Part shown: positions 14,052-21,143 of the stretch, one piece after another
How the letters are laid out: each line of letters begins with the position of its first letter
How positions within the stretch are numbered: the first letter of the stretch is position 1
NCBI GenBank assembly: GCA_025453315.1
Contig: JALOQQ010000007.1
Coordinates: 1 to 27,135, forward strand
Origin: Planctomycetota bacterium
GTDB lineage: Bacteria > Patescibacteriota > Patescibacteriia > Patescibacteriales > UBA12465
Direction: 5' to 3'
Length of the DNA stretch: 27,135 nucleotides
The notes under the pieces: generated by a model
The model's input: only the letters and a program-made list of their open reading frames with translations
Database searches by the model: none
What the model was told of the DNA's origin: nothing
Program-made: the position numbers and the translations under genes

Positions 14052-15353
14052 TTAAGGATTTAATCTCTTAACATCACGAGGCAAGAAAGTAGCTTCTTTG
14101 ATGTTTGGTAAATTTAATATCTTCATTACTAAACGAGCTGGACCAACGCCGGCACCGCCATGAGGAGGGCAACCATAACGGAAAAAGTTAAGATAATCTT
14201 TTAATTCTTCTAAGTTCATACCCTTTTCTAGGGCTTGTTTAGAAAGAATATCTAAGCGATGTTCCCTTTGCGCACCAGTCGTAATCTCAACCCCACGATA
14301 CAATAAGTCGAAACTCTTAGTTAGGTTAGGATTATTCTCATGACGTCTGTGATAAAAAGGACGAATAGTAATTGGATAATCAATAACAAAAACAAAATCA
14401 TGACCGGTTTCTTCTTTAATTAAACGACAAATTTCGCGTTCTTCTTCTGGAGAAAAATCATCTTCTCTTTCACTGAAAACCTTAGCTTCTTTTAACTTAG
14501 CCTTAGCTTCAGCTAAAGTGATTCTCGGGAAAGGCTGTGTCGGAATTTCTAAATCCGGCAAGACAGTTTCTTTTAATTTCTTAAAACCAGCTACCAACAT
14601 ATTTTCTTCTTCCGTCATTATGTCATGATGTGATTCAATATAGGAAATTTCAAAGTCCCAACCGGTAAATTCAGTAGAGTGACGAGTGGTAAAACTTTTT
14701 TCAGCGCGGAAAACCGGACCAGTAACAAAAACTTTTTCAAAACCGGCAGACATGGCCATTTGTTTGTAGAATTGTGGGGATTGAGCTAAATAAGCTTTAC
14801 GATCAAAATATTTTACTTCAAAAACATCAGCGCCAGTTTCACTAGAAGTGCTCATAAAAGAAGGAGTATAAACTTGCATGAAATTAGCTCTATTCAAATA
14901 CTCTCTAATTCCAAATTCCAACTGAGTCCAAACTTTAAAAATCAATTGACCTTCTGGTTTTCTTAAATCTAAAAAACGATTATCTAAACGCAAATCCATA
15001 TTGGCCTCATTATCAATTTTTTGCAAAACTGAAACTGGAGCATTGTCTTCAGCTACTGATAAAATTTTTGCTTCTTCAACCAACATTTCAAATTCTCTTT
15101 GCGGATTAGTTTCGTTTTTCTTAGCTGGCTTTTCTTTGGTTAGTCCAGAAACTTCCAAAACACTTTCCAAGGCAATAGTATCGGCAATAGCATAAACTGC
15201 TTCATTACTAGCTTCGAAAACCAATTGCATTGAACCAGAAATATCGGCTAAGTCGACAAAAATAACTCCCTTATGTTTACGAATGTTTCTAGCAAAACCA
15301 GCGACCTTAAATTTCTCTATGCCGCTAATTTCTTTGATTAGAGTTCTTTGCAT
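14052..15353 (-). CDS. aspS: Aspartyl-tRNA synthetase, archaeal type (AspRS)
   Basis: It attaches aspartate to tRNA-Asp. At 433 residues it is the short archaeal/eukaryotic type: it lacks the GAD domain inserted in ordinary bacterial AspRS of about 590 residues. The OB-fold is at about 15-100 (VAGFARNIRKHKGVIFVDLAD). The class II core has VYTPSFMSTSSETGADVFEV, motif 2 FRAEKSFTTRHSTEFTGWD and motif 3 GGAGVGPARLVMKIL with its arginine. Beside it lies asnS, so the cell has separate enzymes for Asp and Asn. In archaeal AspRS the residue that helps reject tRNA-Asn lies in a GWVW or GWVH motif; here the equivalent is GFAR, so specificity cannot be read off. A good promoter lies 57 nt upstream. Confidence 0.94.
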   Translation of the reverse strand: MQRTLIKEISGIEKFKVAGFARNIRKHKGVIFVDLADISGSMQLVFEASNEAVYAIADTIALESVLEVSGLTKEKPAKKNETNPQREFEMLVEEAKILSVAEDNAPVSVLQKIDNEANMDLRLDNRFLDLRKPEGQLIFKVWTQLEFGIREYLNRANFMQVYTPSFMSTSSETGADVFEVKYFDRKAYLAQSPQFYKQMAMSAGFEKVFVTGPVFRAEKSFTTRHSTEFTGWDFEISYIESHHDIMTEEENMLVAGFKKLKETVLPDLEIPTQPFPRITLAEAKAKLKEAKVFSEREDDFSPEEEREICRLIKEETGHDFVFVIDYPITIRPFYHRRHENNPNLTKSFDLLYRGVEITTGAQREHRLDILSKQALEKGMNLEELKDYLNFFRYGCPPHGGAGVGPARLVMKILNLPNIKEATFLPRDVKRLNP

Positions 15354-15409
15354 ACTTTTTGATATTAAGTCAATGATAAAAACGCGTTTGATGTTCGCGA
15401 TATAAATAA

Positions 15410-15438
15410 ATATTACTATATTTTCCCTCTTCTCACAA
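15410..15438 (-). promoter_or_regulatory. Promoter for aspS-asnS and following genes
   Basis: On the minus strand: -35 TTGTGA (15438-15433), a 17-nt spacer, -10 TAATAT (15415-15410). Transcription would begin near 15403, about 50 nt before the aspS ATG. The leader includes CGCG-AACATCAAA-CGCG followed by TTTTTAT (about 15402-15377), a minimal terminator-like hairpin. A weak imperfect hairpin (TTCCCC/GGGAA) overlaps the -35 and spacer. Confidence 0.6.
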
Positions 15439-15480
15439 GGGGAAAAAATATAATTTAGAAAGATATTTTTGTTAAATTCA

Positions 15481-16314
15481 TTAAAAAAAATGAAATTCTA
15501 AAAATCCGTTTAAAGCTCGCTCCAAAGAATCACCATCTTCTTTACAAATAATGACATTTTGTATTTTATTCAAATCATTTTTAGCAAAGAATCTTAAACT
15601 TTTTATAGCACAATCAGAAATTGGCAAGCCCAAATTACGACATTTAGAACACAAAACACCACCTTTTTGCTCACTAAAAGCATTATTATTAGGACTTAAT
15701 GTTTGTCCACAATTGACACAATTATATAATTCTGGTTTAAAACCAAGCAAACTTATAAGTTTTTGTAAAAAAGCATTAAATAAAACCTTATCACGAGCTA
15801 TTTGATCTTCCTTATCAGTAGAACTAGTTATTTTTGATTCTAATTGATCTTCCTTATCAGTAGAAATGATTGTTTTTGATTCTAATTTGTCTTCCTTATC
15901 AGTAGAACTAGTTATTTTTGATTCTAAAACAAAATTCTTATTTAAAAGATCTAGATATTCTCCGGCTAGAAAAAAAAGATTATGATCACCCTCGCCTTCT
16001 TTAGTCAACTTTTCTAACCAAGCCAAAGCTCTACCAGCATAATATATTTTATTAAGGTCACTCTTAATAATTAAAAAAGCATCGAGCGTAGCGGCACTCC
16101 CAATATAATCAAATCCTTTCCCTTTTATCGCCATTATAGTTGCTAAAGTAATGGGCTCAAGATGACCAGCCAATTTTGATTCTAATTTTTGAGCACCACG
16201 AGCAATAAATTCTAAACGACCTCTATCCAAACTAAAAATAATGACGCGACTATCACATTCGCGCCAGGGCTGTCTTTTTAATATTAAGGCTTTAGTAACG
16301 AAAGTTTCTTCCAT
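15481..16314 (-). CDS. recO: DNA repair protein RecO, with internal tandem repeats
   Basis: RecO helps load RecA on SSB-coated single-stranded DNA in the RecFOR pathway. Of 277 residues, the N-terminal OB-fold spans about 1-80 (TKALILKRQPWRECDSRVIIFS, LAGHLEPITLATIM). A helical domain follows. A zinc module has C199, C202, C222 and C225 (CVNCG, LCSKC). Residues 130-171 are three copies of a 14-residue repeat, LESKITSSTDKEDQ and variants, lying between the helical segment ending LLNKNFV and the helix before the zinc site; ordinary RecO has nothing like it. The repeat is in frame and the rest is intact, so the gene is probably functional. It is last in the 98aa-map-ruvX-recO group. No Shine-Dalgarno sequence is visible before the ATG. 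Confidence 0.9.
   Translation of the reverse strand: MEETFVTKALILKRQPWRECDSRVIIFSLDRGRLEFIARGAQKLESKLAGHLEPITLATIMAIKGKGFDYIGSAATLDAFLIIKSDLNKIYYAGRALAWLEKLTKEGEGDHNLFFLAGEYLDLLNKNFVLESKITSSTDKEDKLESKTIISTDKEDQLESKITSSTDKEDQIARDKVLFNAFLQKLISLLGFKPELYNCVNCGQTLSPNNNAFSEQKGGVLCSKCRNLGLPISDCAIKSLRFFAKNDLNKIQNVIICKEDGDSLERALNGFLEFHFF
15802..15927. repeat. Three 42-bp tandem repeats inside recO
   Basis: Units at 15802-15843, 15844-15885 and 15886-15927. The outer two are nearly identical; the middle one differs at a few positions (Thr-Ile-Ile for Ile-Thr-Ser). The period of 42 is a multiple of three, so each unit adds 14 residues without changing the frame. Confidence 0.95.
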
Positions 16315-16338
16315 GTCATTAATTGTTTAAACCCTTAG

Positions 16339-16413
16339 TTTAAATATTAATTCTGGTTTATGATTCAAATATTAATTCTGACTTATAATTCAAATATTAA
16401 CTCTAACTTAACG
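16339..16413. repeat. Three 25-bp tandem repeats between ruvX and recO
   Basis: Units at 16339-16363, 16364-16388 and 16389-16413 share TTYAAATATTAAYTCT and diverge towards their ends. They fill most of the 108-nt gap between the two genes and are AT-rich. No binding site is recognisable. Confidence 0.85.
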
Positions 16414-16422
16414 ATTTTATTT

Positions 16423-16782
16423 CTATTCCCTATCCAAATATCTCTGCAAAATAATCATAGCCGCTACGGAATGATCTTTTTCGCCACGGATTAATTTATT
16501 GGCTTCATGACTAGATAAACGCTCATCAACTAAATGAATAGGTAAATTTGTTTCTATTTTTAATTTATTTAAAAAATCAGTAAATCTAGCATCAACTCTA
16601 TTATGTTCTTGCATTTTTTTAGGTTCCCCTAAAACCAAAACTTCAATTCCCTCTTCTTTAATAACCACTAGCAACTCCTTGATAGTACTCACAGCTTTAA
16701 AAGGCGAAGCAATTTTAGTTTCACTTTCACCTAGCGCCAAACCAATGTGTTTTTCACCCCAATCAATACCAAGTATAGTCAT
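16423..16782 (-). CDS. ruvX: Putative pre-16S rRNA nuclease / Holliday junction resolvase-like RuvX (YqgF)
   Basis: A small RNase H-fold nuclease; in E. coli YqgF trims the 5' end of pre-16S rRNA. The 119 residues are somewhat shorter than the usual 135-140 but hold the family motifs: GIDWGEKHIGLALG with D7, VLVLGEPKKM with E53, LVDERLSSHEA with D86/E87, and DHSVAAMIILQRYL with D103 at the end. The Asp/Glu set for metal binding is therefore complete. It lies 52 nt downstream of map and upstream of recO. No Shine-Dalgarno sequence is visible. Confidence 0.93.
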   Translation of the reverse strand: MTILGIDWGEKHIGLALGESETKIASPFKAVSTIKELLVVIKEEGIEVLVLGEPKKMQEHNRVDARFTDFLNKLKIETNLPIHLVDERLSSHEANKLIRGEKDHSVAAMIILQRYLDRE

Positions 16783-16834
16783 AAATCAATTTAATCACTT
16801 AAATAATAAAGACAGGTTAATTATCATTTAACTA

Positions 16835-17668
16835 CTAAGCCTCAGTAATAATAAGCGGTTCATCTTTAGTAATAACCACCGTATGTTCAAAATGAGCACT
16901 GGGTAAACCATCTTGAGTAACAACGGTCATATTATCGGGAGCAGTCTCTATTTTCCAAGTACCTAAGTTAATCATTGGTTCAATAGCAATAACCATACCG
17001 GGCTTTAAAACTATATTATCTTCATCTTTATCATCAACTACAAAGTTATAAACTGCTGGCCCCTCATGAACTCTATGACCAACACCATGACCAACCAAGT
17101 CACGCACAACGCCGTAATGGTATTTTTTAGCCTGTTGCTCAATAGCTCGAGCAATATCATTAATTCTGTTACCAGCTCTAGCCTGCTTAATTCCCAAATA
17201 CAGAGCTTCTTCGGTAATAGATAATAATCTTTCCACTTCTGGGCTAATACGACCAACCGCGACCGTATAAGAGGTGTCAGTATAAAAACCGCCTAACTTA
17301 GAATATTTGTTAATCGGTAATTTATGTAAAACGCGTAAAGTATTAACTACTGGCCACTCCATACCAACATCAATATCAACAATATCACCGCTCTTCAGTA
17401 TTCGAGAAGGATAAGCTGGTCCATGAACCACTTCTTCATTAATAGAAACGCAAAGAGCTGTTGGAAAAGCTACATCCGTCCCCATCTGATAATTTTTAAA
17501 AGAAGGGCGTCCACCGGCTTCAGTAATTAAACGCACAGCTTCATCTTCTAACTCACCAGTACTCAATCCCGGTTTTACCATCTTCACTAAAGTATTTAAA
17601 ATTTCTCCCAAAATTTTGCCACCCAAACGCAAAGCCTTAATTTCTTCTGGGTTTTTTATAGTAATCAT
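16835..17668 (-). CDS. map: Methionine aminopeptidase type I, with a 20-residue insertion
   Basis: It removes the N-terminal methionine from new proteins. The 277-residue protein has the pita-bread fold and all five metal ligands: D100 (DIDVG), D131 (YTDTS), H194 (GHGVGH), E230 (AIEPM) and E261 (FEHTV), plus H82 and H201 near the active site. In E. coli the first two ligands are 11 residues apart (D97, D108); here they are 31 apart, because about 20 residues (MEWPVVNTLRVLHKLPINKY region, 103-126) are inserted in the loop between them. The rest aligns without gaps worth noting. In many bacteria map follows secY-adk; here a terminator, a promoter and a 98-aa gene intervene. Confidence 0.95.
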   Translation of the reverse strand: MITIKNPEEIKALRLGGKILGEILNTLVKMVKPGLSTGELEDEAVRLITEAGGRPSFKNYQMGTDVAFPTALCVSINEEVVHGPAYPSRILKSGDIVDIDVGMEWPVVNTLRVLHKLPINKYSKLGGFYTDTSYTVAVGRISPEVERLLSITEEALYLGIKQARAGNRINDIARAIEQQAKKYHYGVVRDLVGHGVGHRVHEGPAVYNFVVDDKDEDNIVLKPGMVIAIEPMINLGTWKIETAPDNMTVVTQDGLPSAHFEHTVVITKDEPLIITEA

Positions 17669-17739
17669 TTTATATTAGACGCCAAGAAATGAACGATATC
17701 TTACCTGGCTTATTATTTTTTATTTATAATTCAAAAGTA

Positions 17740-18036
17740 TTATTTATTACTCAATCTTTCTAAAATCTTTTCAAATTCATTATAATCTTCACGAGTTAAT
17801 TTATCACCTTCTAAATGTCTTAATTTTTCTAAGGCATTTTTTCTGGCATAACGATCAAAATGGCCATGACGAATAGCATCTTCATAATTTTTTAGAACGC
17901 TTTCAATAGAGCTATAATTATCTTTTAAATTATGCAATTCCCCACTCTGAATAGCTAAACGCAACTTGGCGTAAAAATTATTTAGACCAACGGTAGTAAA
18001 ATTAGCTCCGGTTTGTAAATCATTAATTGATCCCAT
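17740..18036 (-). CDS. Unknown small protein, 98 aa
   Basis: I do not recognise the family. The protein is soluble and mainly helical, with an N-terminal segment (NNFYAKLRLAIQSGEL) and charged helices after it (NYSSIESVLKNYEDAIRHG, RKNALEKLRHLEG, YNEFEKILERL). There is no signal peptide, membrane span or cysteine. It is the first gene of the unit that continues with map (71 nt), ruvX and recO, about 100 nt downstream of a TATAAT promoter. That steady context and the clean reading frame support a real gene. The ATG has no Shine-Dalgarno sequence (AAAACAT precedes it). Confidence 0.65.
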   Translation of the reverse strand: MGSINDLQTGANFTTVGLNNFYAKLRLAIQSGELHNLKDNYSSIESVLKNYEDAIRHGHFDRYARKNALEKLRHLEGDKLTREDYNEFEKILERLSNK

Positions 18037-18056
18037 ATGTTTTGAATTTTGTAATT

Positions 18057-18092
18057 AAAGTAATGCTAATTGAAATAAAGTAACACTAATTG
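18057..18092. repeat. Two 16-bp direct repeats in the leader of the 98-aa gene
   Basis: AAAGTAATGCTAATTG (18057-18072) and AAAGTAACACTAATTG (18077-18092) lie one 20-nt period apart between the promoter and the ATG. They could be an operator-like pair or a chance AT-rich duplication. Confidence 0.5.
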
Positions 18093-18144
18093 CAAATTAA
18101 TGATTAAGCTATTTTTCTGGTTTAATAGCTATAATCACCTTTTA

Positions 18145-18153
18145 ATTATACCA
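18145..18153 (-). promoter_or_regulatory. Extended -10 promoter for the 98aa-map-ruvX-recO unit
   Basis: On the minus strand TGG TATAAT gives a perfect -10 with an extended -10 TG. The -35 position (TTTATT at 17 nt) is weak, as is common with extended -10 promoters. It lies 8 nt beyond the ribosomal operon terminator, about 100 nt before the ATG at 18036. Confidence 0.55.
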
Positions 18154-18160
18154 ACTTTTT

Positions 18161-18192
18161 ATAAAAAAATAAACCCAAAATGGGTTTATTTT
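18161..18192 (-). terminator. Terminator of the ribosomal protein / secY operon
   Basis: On the minus strand AAATAAACCCA and TGGGTTTATTT form a stem of about 12 bp with a TTT loop; the second arm runs into TTTTTTT (18169-18163). It lies 93 nt after the secY stop. The other strand also has a T-rich side. Confidence 0.8.
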
Positions 18193-18232
18193 ATATAAAG
18201 TCTATTTTAAAATTGATTTTTTAAATTGAATA

Positions 18233-18277
18233 AAAAATAATAGAGTCTAGTCTTTTAAACAAAAATAATAGAGTCTA
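18233..18277. repeat. Two 17-bp direct repeats just after secY
   Basis: AAAAATAATAGAGTCTA occurs at 18233-18249 and again at 18261-18277, a 28-nt period, between the secY stop and the terminator. I see no function. Confidence 0.6.
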
Positions 18278-18284
18278 ACCTTTC

Positions 18285-19559
18285 TTACTTAATTCCCTCA
18301 TACTCACGCATCGTGAGTTGGGATTCAATTTGTTTAACCATATCAATAACTACTGAAACTACGATAAGCAAACTAGTACCACCAATAGCTAAAGATTGGA
18401 TACCAGAAAAATAACGAACTACTAAAGGTAAAACTGCAATAACTGCTAAAAATAAAGCGCCAGTTAAAATAATACGACGGGCCGTATAAGATAAATATTC
18501 GGTAGTCTGACGTCCTGGTCTAATACCTGGGATAAAGCCACCTTGCTTCTGTAAATTTTCGGCAATCTTTTCTGGATGAAATACCACCTCGGTATAGAAA
18601 AAAGTAAAACCAAGAACTAAGAAAAAATAAACCAAACCGTAAACTAATTGATTATTAAAAACTTGGATTAACCAATTGGCAAAACTTGCCACCCAAGCGG
18701 TTTGCGCATGAATAAAAAATTGAGCAACCATTGGCGGAAATAAAATAACGGAAATAGCAAAGATAATTGGAATAACACCGGCCATATTAACGCGTAAAGG
18801 CAAATGAGTGCTGGTGCCACCAAAAGCGCGGCTACCCCTAACCTGTCTAGCATATTGAACGGGAATTTTTCTTTGACCTTCATTAATAATAACTACACCA
18901 ACAATAGTAATTAAACCAATAACCACAAAACCGATTAAAGTGAAAAGTTGGGTTTGATCAAAACTAACTATTGATTGTTGAATTACTGAAGGTAAACGAG
19001 AAACGATACCGGCAAAAATTAACATCGAGATACCATTACCAATTTTCTTTTCCGAAATCAACTCACCAATCCACATTAAGAAAACAGTACCAGCCGTGAT
19101 AATGATAATCATGGAAATAAAGTCAAACATGGCAATATCACCCAAAATAGCTCCGGAAGATTTACGAAGTAATGTAATCATGCCATAAGCCTGCATAGCG
19201 GCTAAAGGCACGGTAGCCCATCTGGTCCAAGAATTAATTCTCTGACGACCAGACTCTTCTTTTTGCATTTCTTCGAGCTTTGGTATAACCATACCTAAAA
19301 GCTGGAAGATAATTGAGGAAGTAATATAAGGGGCGATACCCATCATCACAATGGAAAAGTTTTCCATACCCCCTCCGGAAAATATATTTAACAAACCTAA
19401 AACTTGATTAGAATCAAAAAGCTTTTTTAAAGCCATGCCATCAACTCCTGGTATTGGTACATGAGCAAATAATCTAAAAACCACCAACATTCCTAAAACA
19501 AAAAGAATACTGTTTCTCAAATCTCTTACTTTCCAAATTTTCATTAATTTTTCAAACAT
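18285..19559 (-). CDS. secY: Preprotein translocase subunit SecY
   Basis: SecY is the membrane channel through which Sec substrates, including the secreted proteins in this window, pass. I choose the ATG at 19557-19559 (424 aa, MFEKLMKIWKVRDLRNSILF), which fits the usual SecY start; a TTG seven codons upstream is possible but would lie inside the ribosome binding site. Ten hydrophobic segments are visible. Family motifs are VPIPGVDG after the first span (plug region), GIAPYITSSIIFQ, SEKKIGNGISMLIF, GQRKIPVQYARQVRG and the C-terminal LTMREYEGIK. GGAGG lies at 19578-19574, 14 nt before the ATG: far, but the only full Shine-Dalgarno sequence in this operon. It is the last gene before the terminator; adk, infA and rpmJ do not follow. 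Confidence 0.96.
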   Translation of the reverse strand: MFEKLMKIWKVRDLRNSILFVLGMLVVFRLFAHVPIPGVDGMALKKLFDSNQVLGLLNIFSGGGMENFSIVMMGIAPYITSSIIFQLLGMVIPKLEEMQKEESGRQRINSWTRWATVPLAAMQAYGMITLLRKSSGAILGDIAMFDFISMIIIITAGTVFLMWIGELISEKKIGNGISMLIFAGIVSRLPSVIQQSIVSFDQTQLFTLIGFVVIGLITIVGVVIINEGQRKIPVQYARQVRGSRAFGGTSTHLPLRVNMAGVIPIIFAISVILFPPMVAQFFIHAQTAWVASFANWLIQVFNNQLVYGLVYFFLVLGFTFFYTEVVFHPEKIAENLQKQGGFIPGIRPGRQTTEYLSYTARRIILTGALFLAVIAVLPLVVRYFSGIQSLAIGGTSLLIVVSVVIDMVKQIESQLTMREYEGIK

Positions 19560-19573
19560 GTATTTAAAATTAA

Positions 19574-19578
19574 CCTCC
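19574..19578 (-). promoter_or_regulatory. Shine-Dalgarno sequence before secY
   Basis: GGAGG on the minus strand, 14 nt from the ATG at 19559. It stands out because the ribosomal genes upstream lack such a site, and it argues for the ATG over the TTG at 19578-19580. Confidence 0.55.
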
Positions 19579-19629
19579 AATATTTAAAAATTAAACCACC
19601 AAAATTAAATTTAAAATTTCAATTTAAAA

Positions 19630-20040
19630 TTAAATTTGAGCCTTAACACTTCCGCTTTTATTAACTCCGGAAAGATCAACCTTAACGGTTAATTTCTGCT
19701 TACCCAATATTTTAACCGGGTTAGAAGCATCTCTAATTAAATCTTTTTCAAATAAAGATTGGGCAGTAATTTTGTCGCCATCTTTAAAATTCTTATTTAT
19801 GGCTTCAACACTAACTACCTGATTTTTTTTCTTGAGTGATCTAAAACCGCGTAATTTAGGAATCTGTAACAACTGTTGTCTCATACCTAAACGTTTTAAA
19901 CCAGAAACGCCAGATCTAGCTTTCTGGCCCTTAGTACCGCGAGTAGCTGTCGTACCCATGCCAGAAGAATTACCGCGACCAACGATCTTCTTTTTCTGAG
20001 AAGCACCTTTAGATTTTTTGATATTGCTTAATGATAACAT
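19630..20040 (-). CDS. rplO: 50S ribosomal protein L15 (uL15)
   Basis: A late-assembly protein of the large subunit that reaches into 23S rRNA with a basic N-terminal arm. The 136 residues are slightly shorter than the usual 145. The arm (KKIVGRGNSSGMGTTATRGTKGQKARSG) is rich in Gly, Lys and Arg as expected, with LKRLGMRQ and IPKLRGF after it and a short beta domain (VEAINKNFKDGDKI, KLTVKVD). It follows rpsE directly; the rpmD (L30) gene that usually lies between them is missing. AAGGCCTAT before the ATG may act as a weak Shine-Dalgarno sequence. Confidence 0.95.
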   Translation of the reverse strand: MLSLSNIKKSKGASQKKKIVGRGNSSGMGTTATRGTKGQKARSGVSGLKRLGMRQQLLQIPKLRGFRSLKKKNQVVSVEAINKNFKDGDKITAQSLFEKDLIRDASNPVKILGKQKLTVKVDLSGVNKSGSVKAQI

Positions 20041-20069
20041 ATAGGCCTTATGAAATATGAATTATGGAC

Positions 20070-20744
20070 TTATTCTGATTTTTTAGCTTTAGGTTTTAAA
20101 ACCTTCTGCTCTGTTTTATGCTCCGAAGAAGCCTTTGGTTCTTCTTTTTTTGTTTCACCCTCTCTTTTTACTTCAAAACTCTTTCTTTCTTCAGTTGGTT
20201 TTAAACTGCTAAGAGCGGCAATAGTACAATGAGCATTACTAACTTTATTATTGGTACCTAAAATCTTACTAATAATATTTTTAACACCAGCTAAATCCAA
20301 AATAATACGAACTACACCACCAGCGATAACACCTTTACCTTTTTTAGCTGGTTTAAGTAGCATCTTAGCGGCTCCGTCTTTCATGTAAACATCATGAGGA
20401 ATAGTATCGTTAATAAGTGGTACGTTTATTAAATGTTTTTTAGCTTGATTAACAGCTTTATTGACAGCTAAAGTAACGTCAGCGCCTTTTCCTAAAGCAA
20501 CGGCTACCTTACCTTTTTTATTACCAATAACAACACAGGCGCGGAAGTTCATCTTCTTACCACCAGCAACCACACGAGTAACTCTGGCTAAATCCAAAAT
20601 TCTCTGTTCAAATTCATCACGTGGTTCATCACCATTTCTATCTTTAGGATTTCTTCCTGGGCGACGACGACGATCACCGAATTTATTTCCTCTCTGTTGT
20701 CCAGAATCTTTATTTTCTTCTCCTGTTTTTTGTTCCTTTGGCAT
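20070..20744 (-). CDS. rpsE: 30S ribosomal protein S5 (uS5), extended at both ends
   Basis: S5 works at the mRNA entry site and in decoding accuracy. The core is at about residues 44-185: FEQRILDLARVTRVVAGGKKMNFRACVVIG starts the double-stranded RNA-binding-like domain, and GKGVIAGGVVRIILDLAGVKNI with the SNAHCTIAAL end forms the second domain. At 224 residues it exceeds the usual 165-175: residues 1-43 are Gly/Arg/Asp-rich (FGDRRRRPGRN) and residues 186-224 are Lys/Glu-rich, both probably disordered. No L30 gene follows. Confidence 0.95.
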   Translation of the reverse strand: MPKEQKTGEENKDSGQQRGNKFGDRRRRPGRNPKDRNGDEPRDEFEQRILDLARVTRVVAGGKKMNFRACVVIGNKKGKVAVALGKGADVTLAVNKAVNQAKKHLINVPLINDTIPHDVYMKDGAAKMLLKPAKKGKGVIAGGVVRIILDLAGVKNIISKILGTNNKVSNAHCTIAALSSLKPTEERKSFEVKREGETKKEEPKASSEHKTEQKVLKPKAKKSE

Positions 20745-20769
20745 ATAAATATTTCCAAAAATAAATTAA

Positions 20770-21123
20770 TTAAAATTTCAAACCAGCTTCTCTGGCACCA
20801 TCAGCTACCGCTTTTATGCGACCATGATATTTATAACCACCACGATCAAAAACAACCTGATCAATTTTCTTAGCTAAAGCCTTTTGAGCTAATAACTTAC
20901 CCATTTCAGTAGCAATATTGGTCTTTTTATCTTTTATTTTAATTTCCTTAATCTGAACACTAACAATAGTTTGATTCTTGGAATCATCAATTAACTGTAA
21001 ATACATACCACGATTAGATTTAAAAACGCTTAATCTTGGTTTTTCGGTTGTGCCGCTAATCTTAAAACGTACTCTATTATGACGGCGTTCTCTTTTTTCT
21101 TGTTTAATCTTATTTATATTCAT
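20770..21123 (-). CDS. rplR: 50S ribosomal protein L18 (uL18)
   Basis: L18 binds 5S rRNA together with L5 in the central protuberance. The 117 residues are the normal length. Seen are the basic N-terminal arm (KIKQEKRERRHNRVRFKISG), the TEKPRLSVFKSNRGMYLQLIDD core and the conserved end (FDRGGYKYHGRIKAVADGAREAGL). The start context GCGAATATATG is shared with rplP. It lies between rplF and rpsE in the normal spc order, with a 25-nt gap to rpsE. Confidence 0.96.
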   Translation of the reverse strand: MNINKIKQEKRERRHNRVRFKISGTTEKPRLSVFKSNRGMYLQLIDDSKNQTIVSVQIKEIKIKDKKTNIATEMGKLLAQKALAKKIDQVVFDRGGYKYHGRIKAVADGAREAGLKF

Positions 21124-21143
21124 ATATTCGCATTTATAAATTA

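Noticed and set aside
15353..15480. T-box or other riboswitch upstream of aspS
   Set aside because: The leader is only about 50 nt from the predicted start. It lacks a T-box sequence and specifier stem; only a minimal CGCG hairpin is present.
19560..19580. TTG start for secY adding seven residues
   Set aside because: The TTG overlaps the GGAGG ribosome binding site, and the following ATG gives the usual SecY N-terminus.
20461..20748. 95-codon plus-strand frame opposite rpsE
   Set aside because: It is a shadow of a well-conserved ribosomal gene on the other strand. The same holds for the other plus-strand frames, none of which has a promoter or family match.
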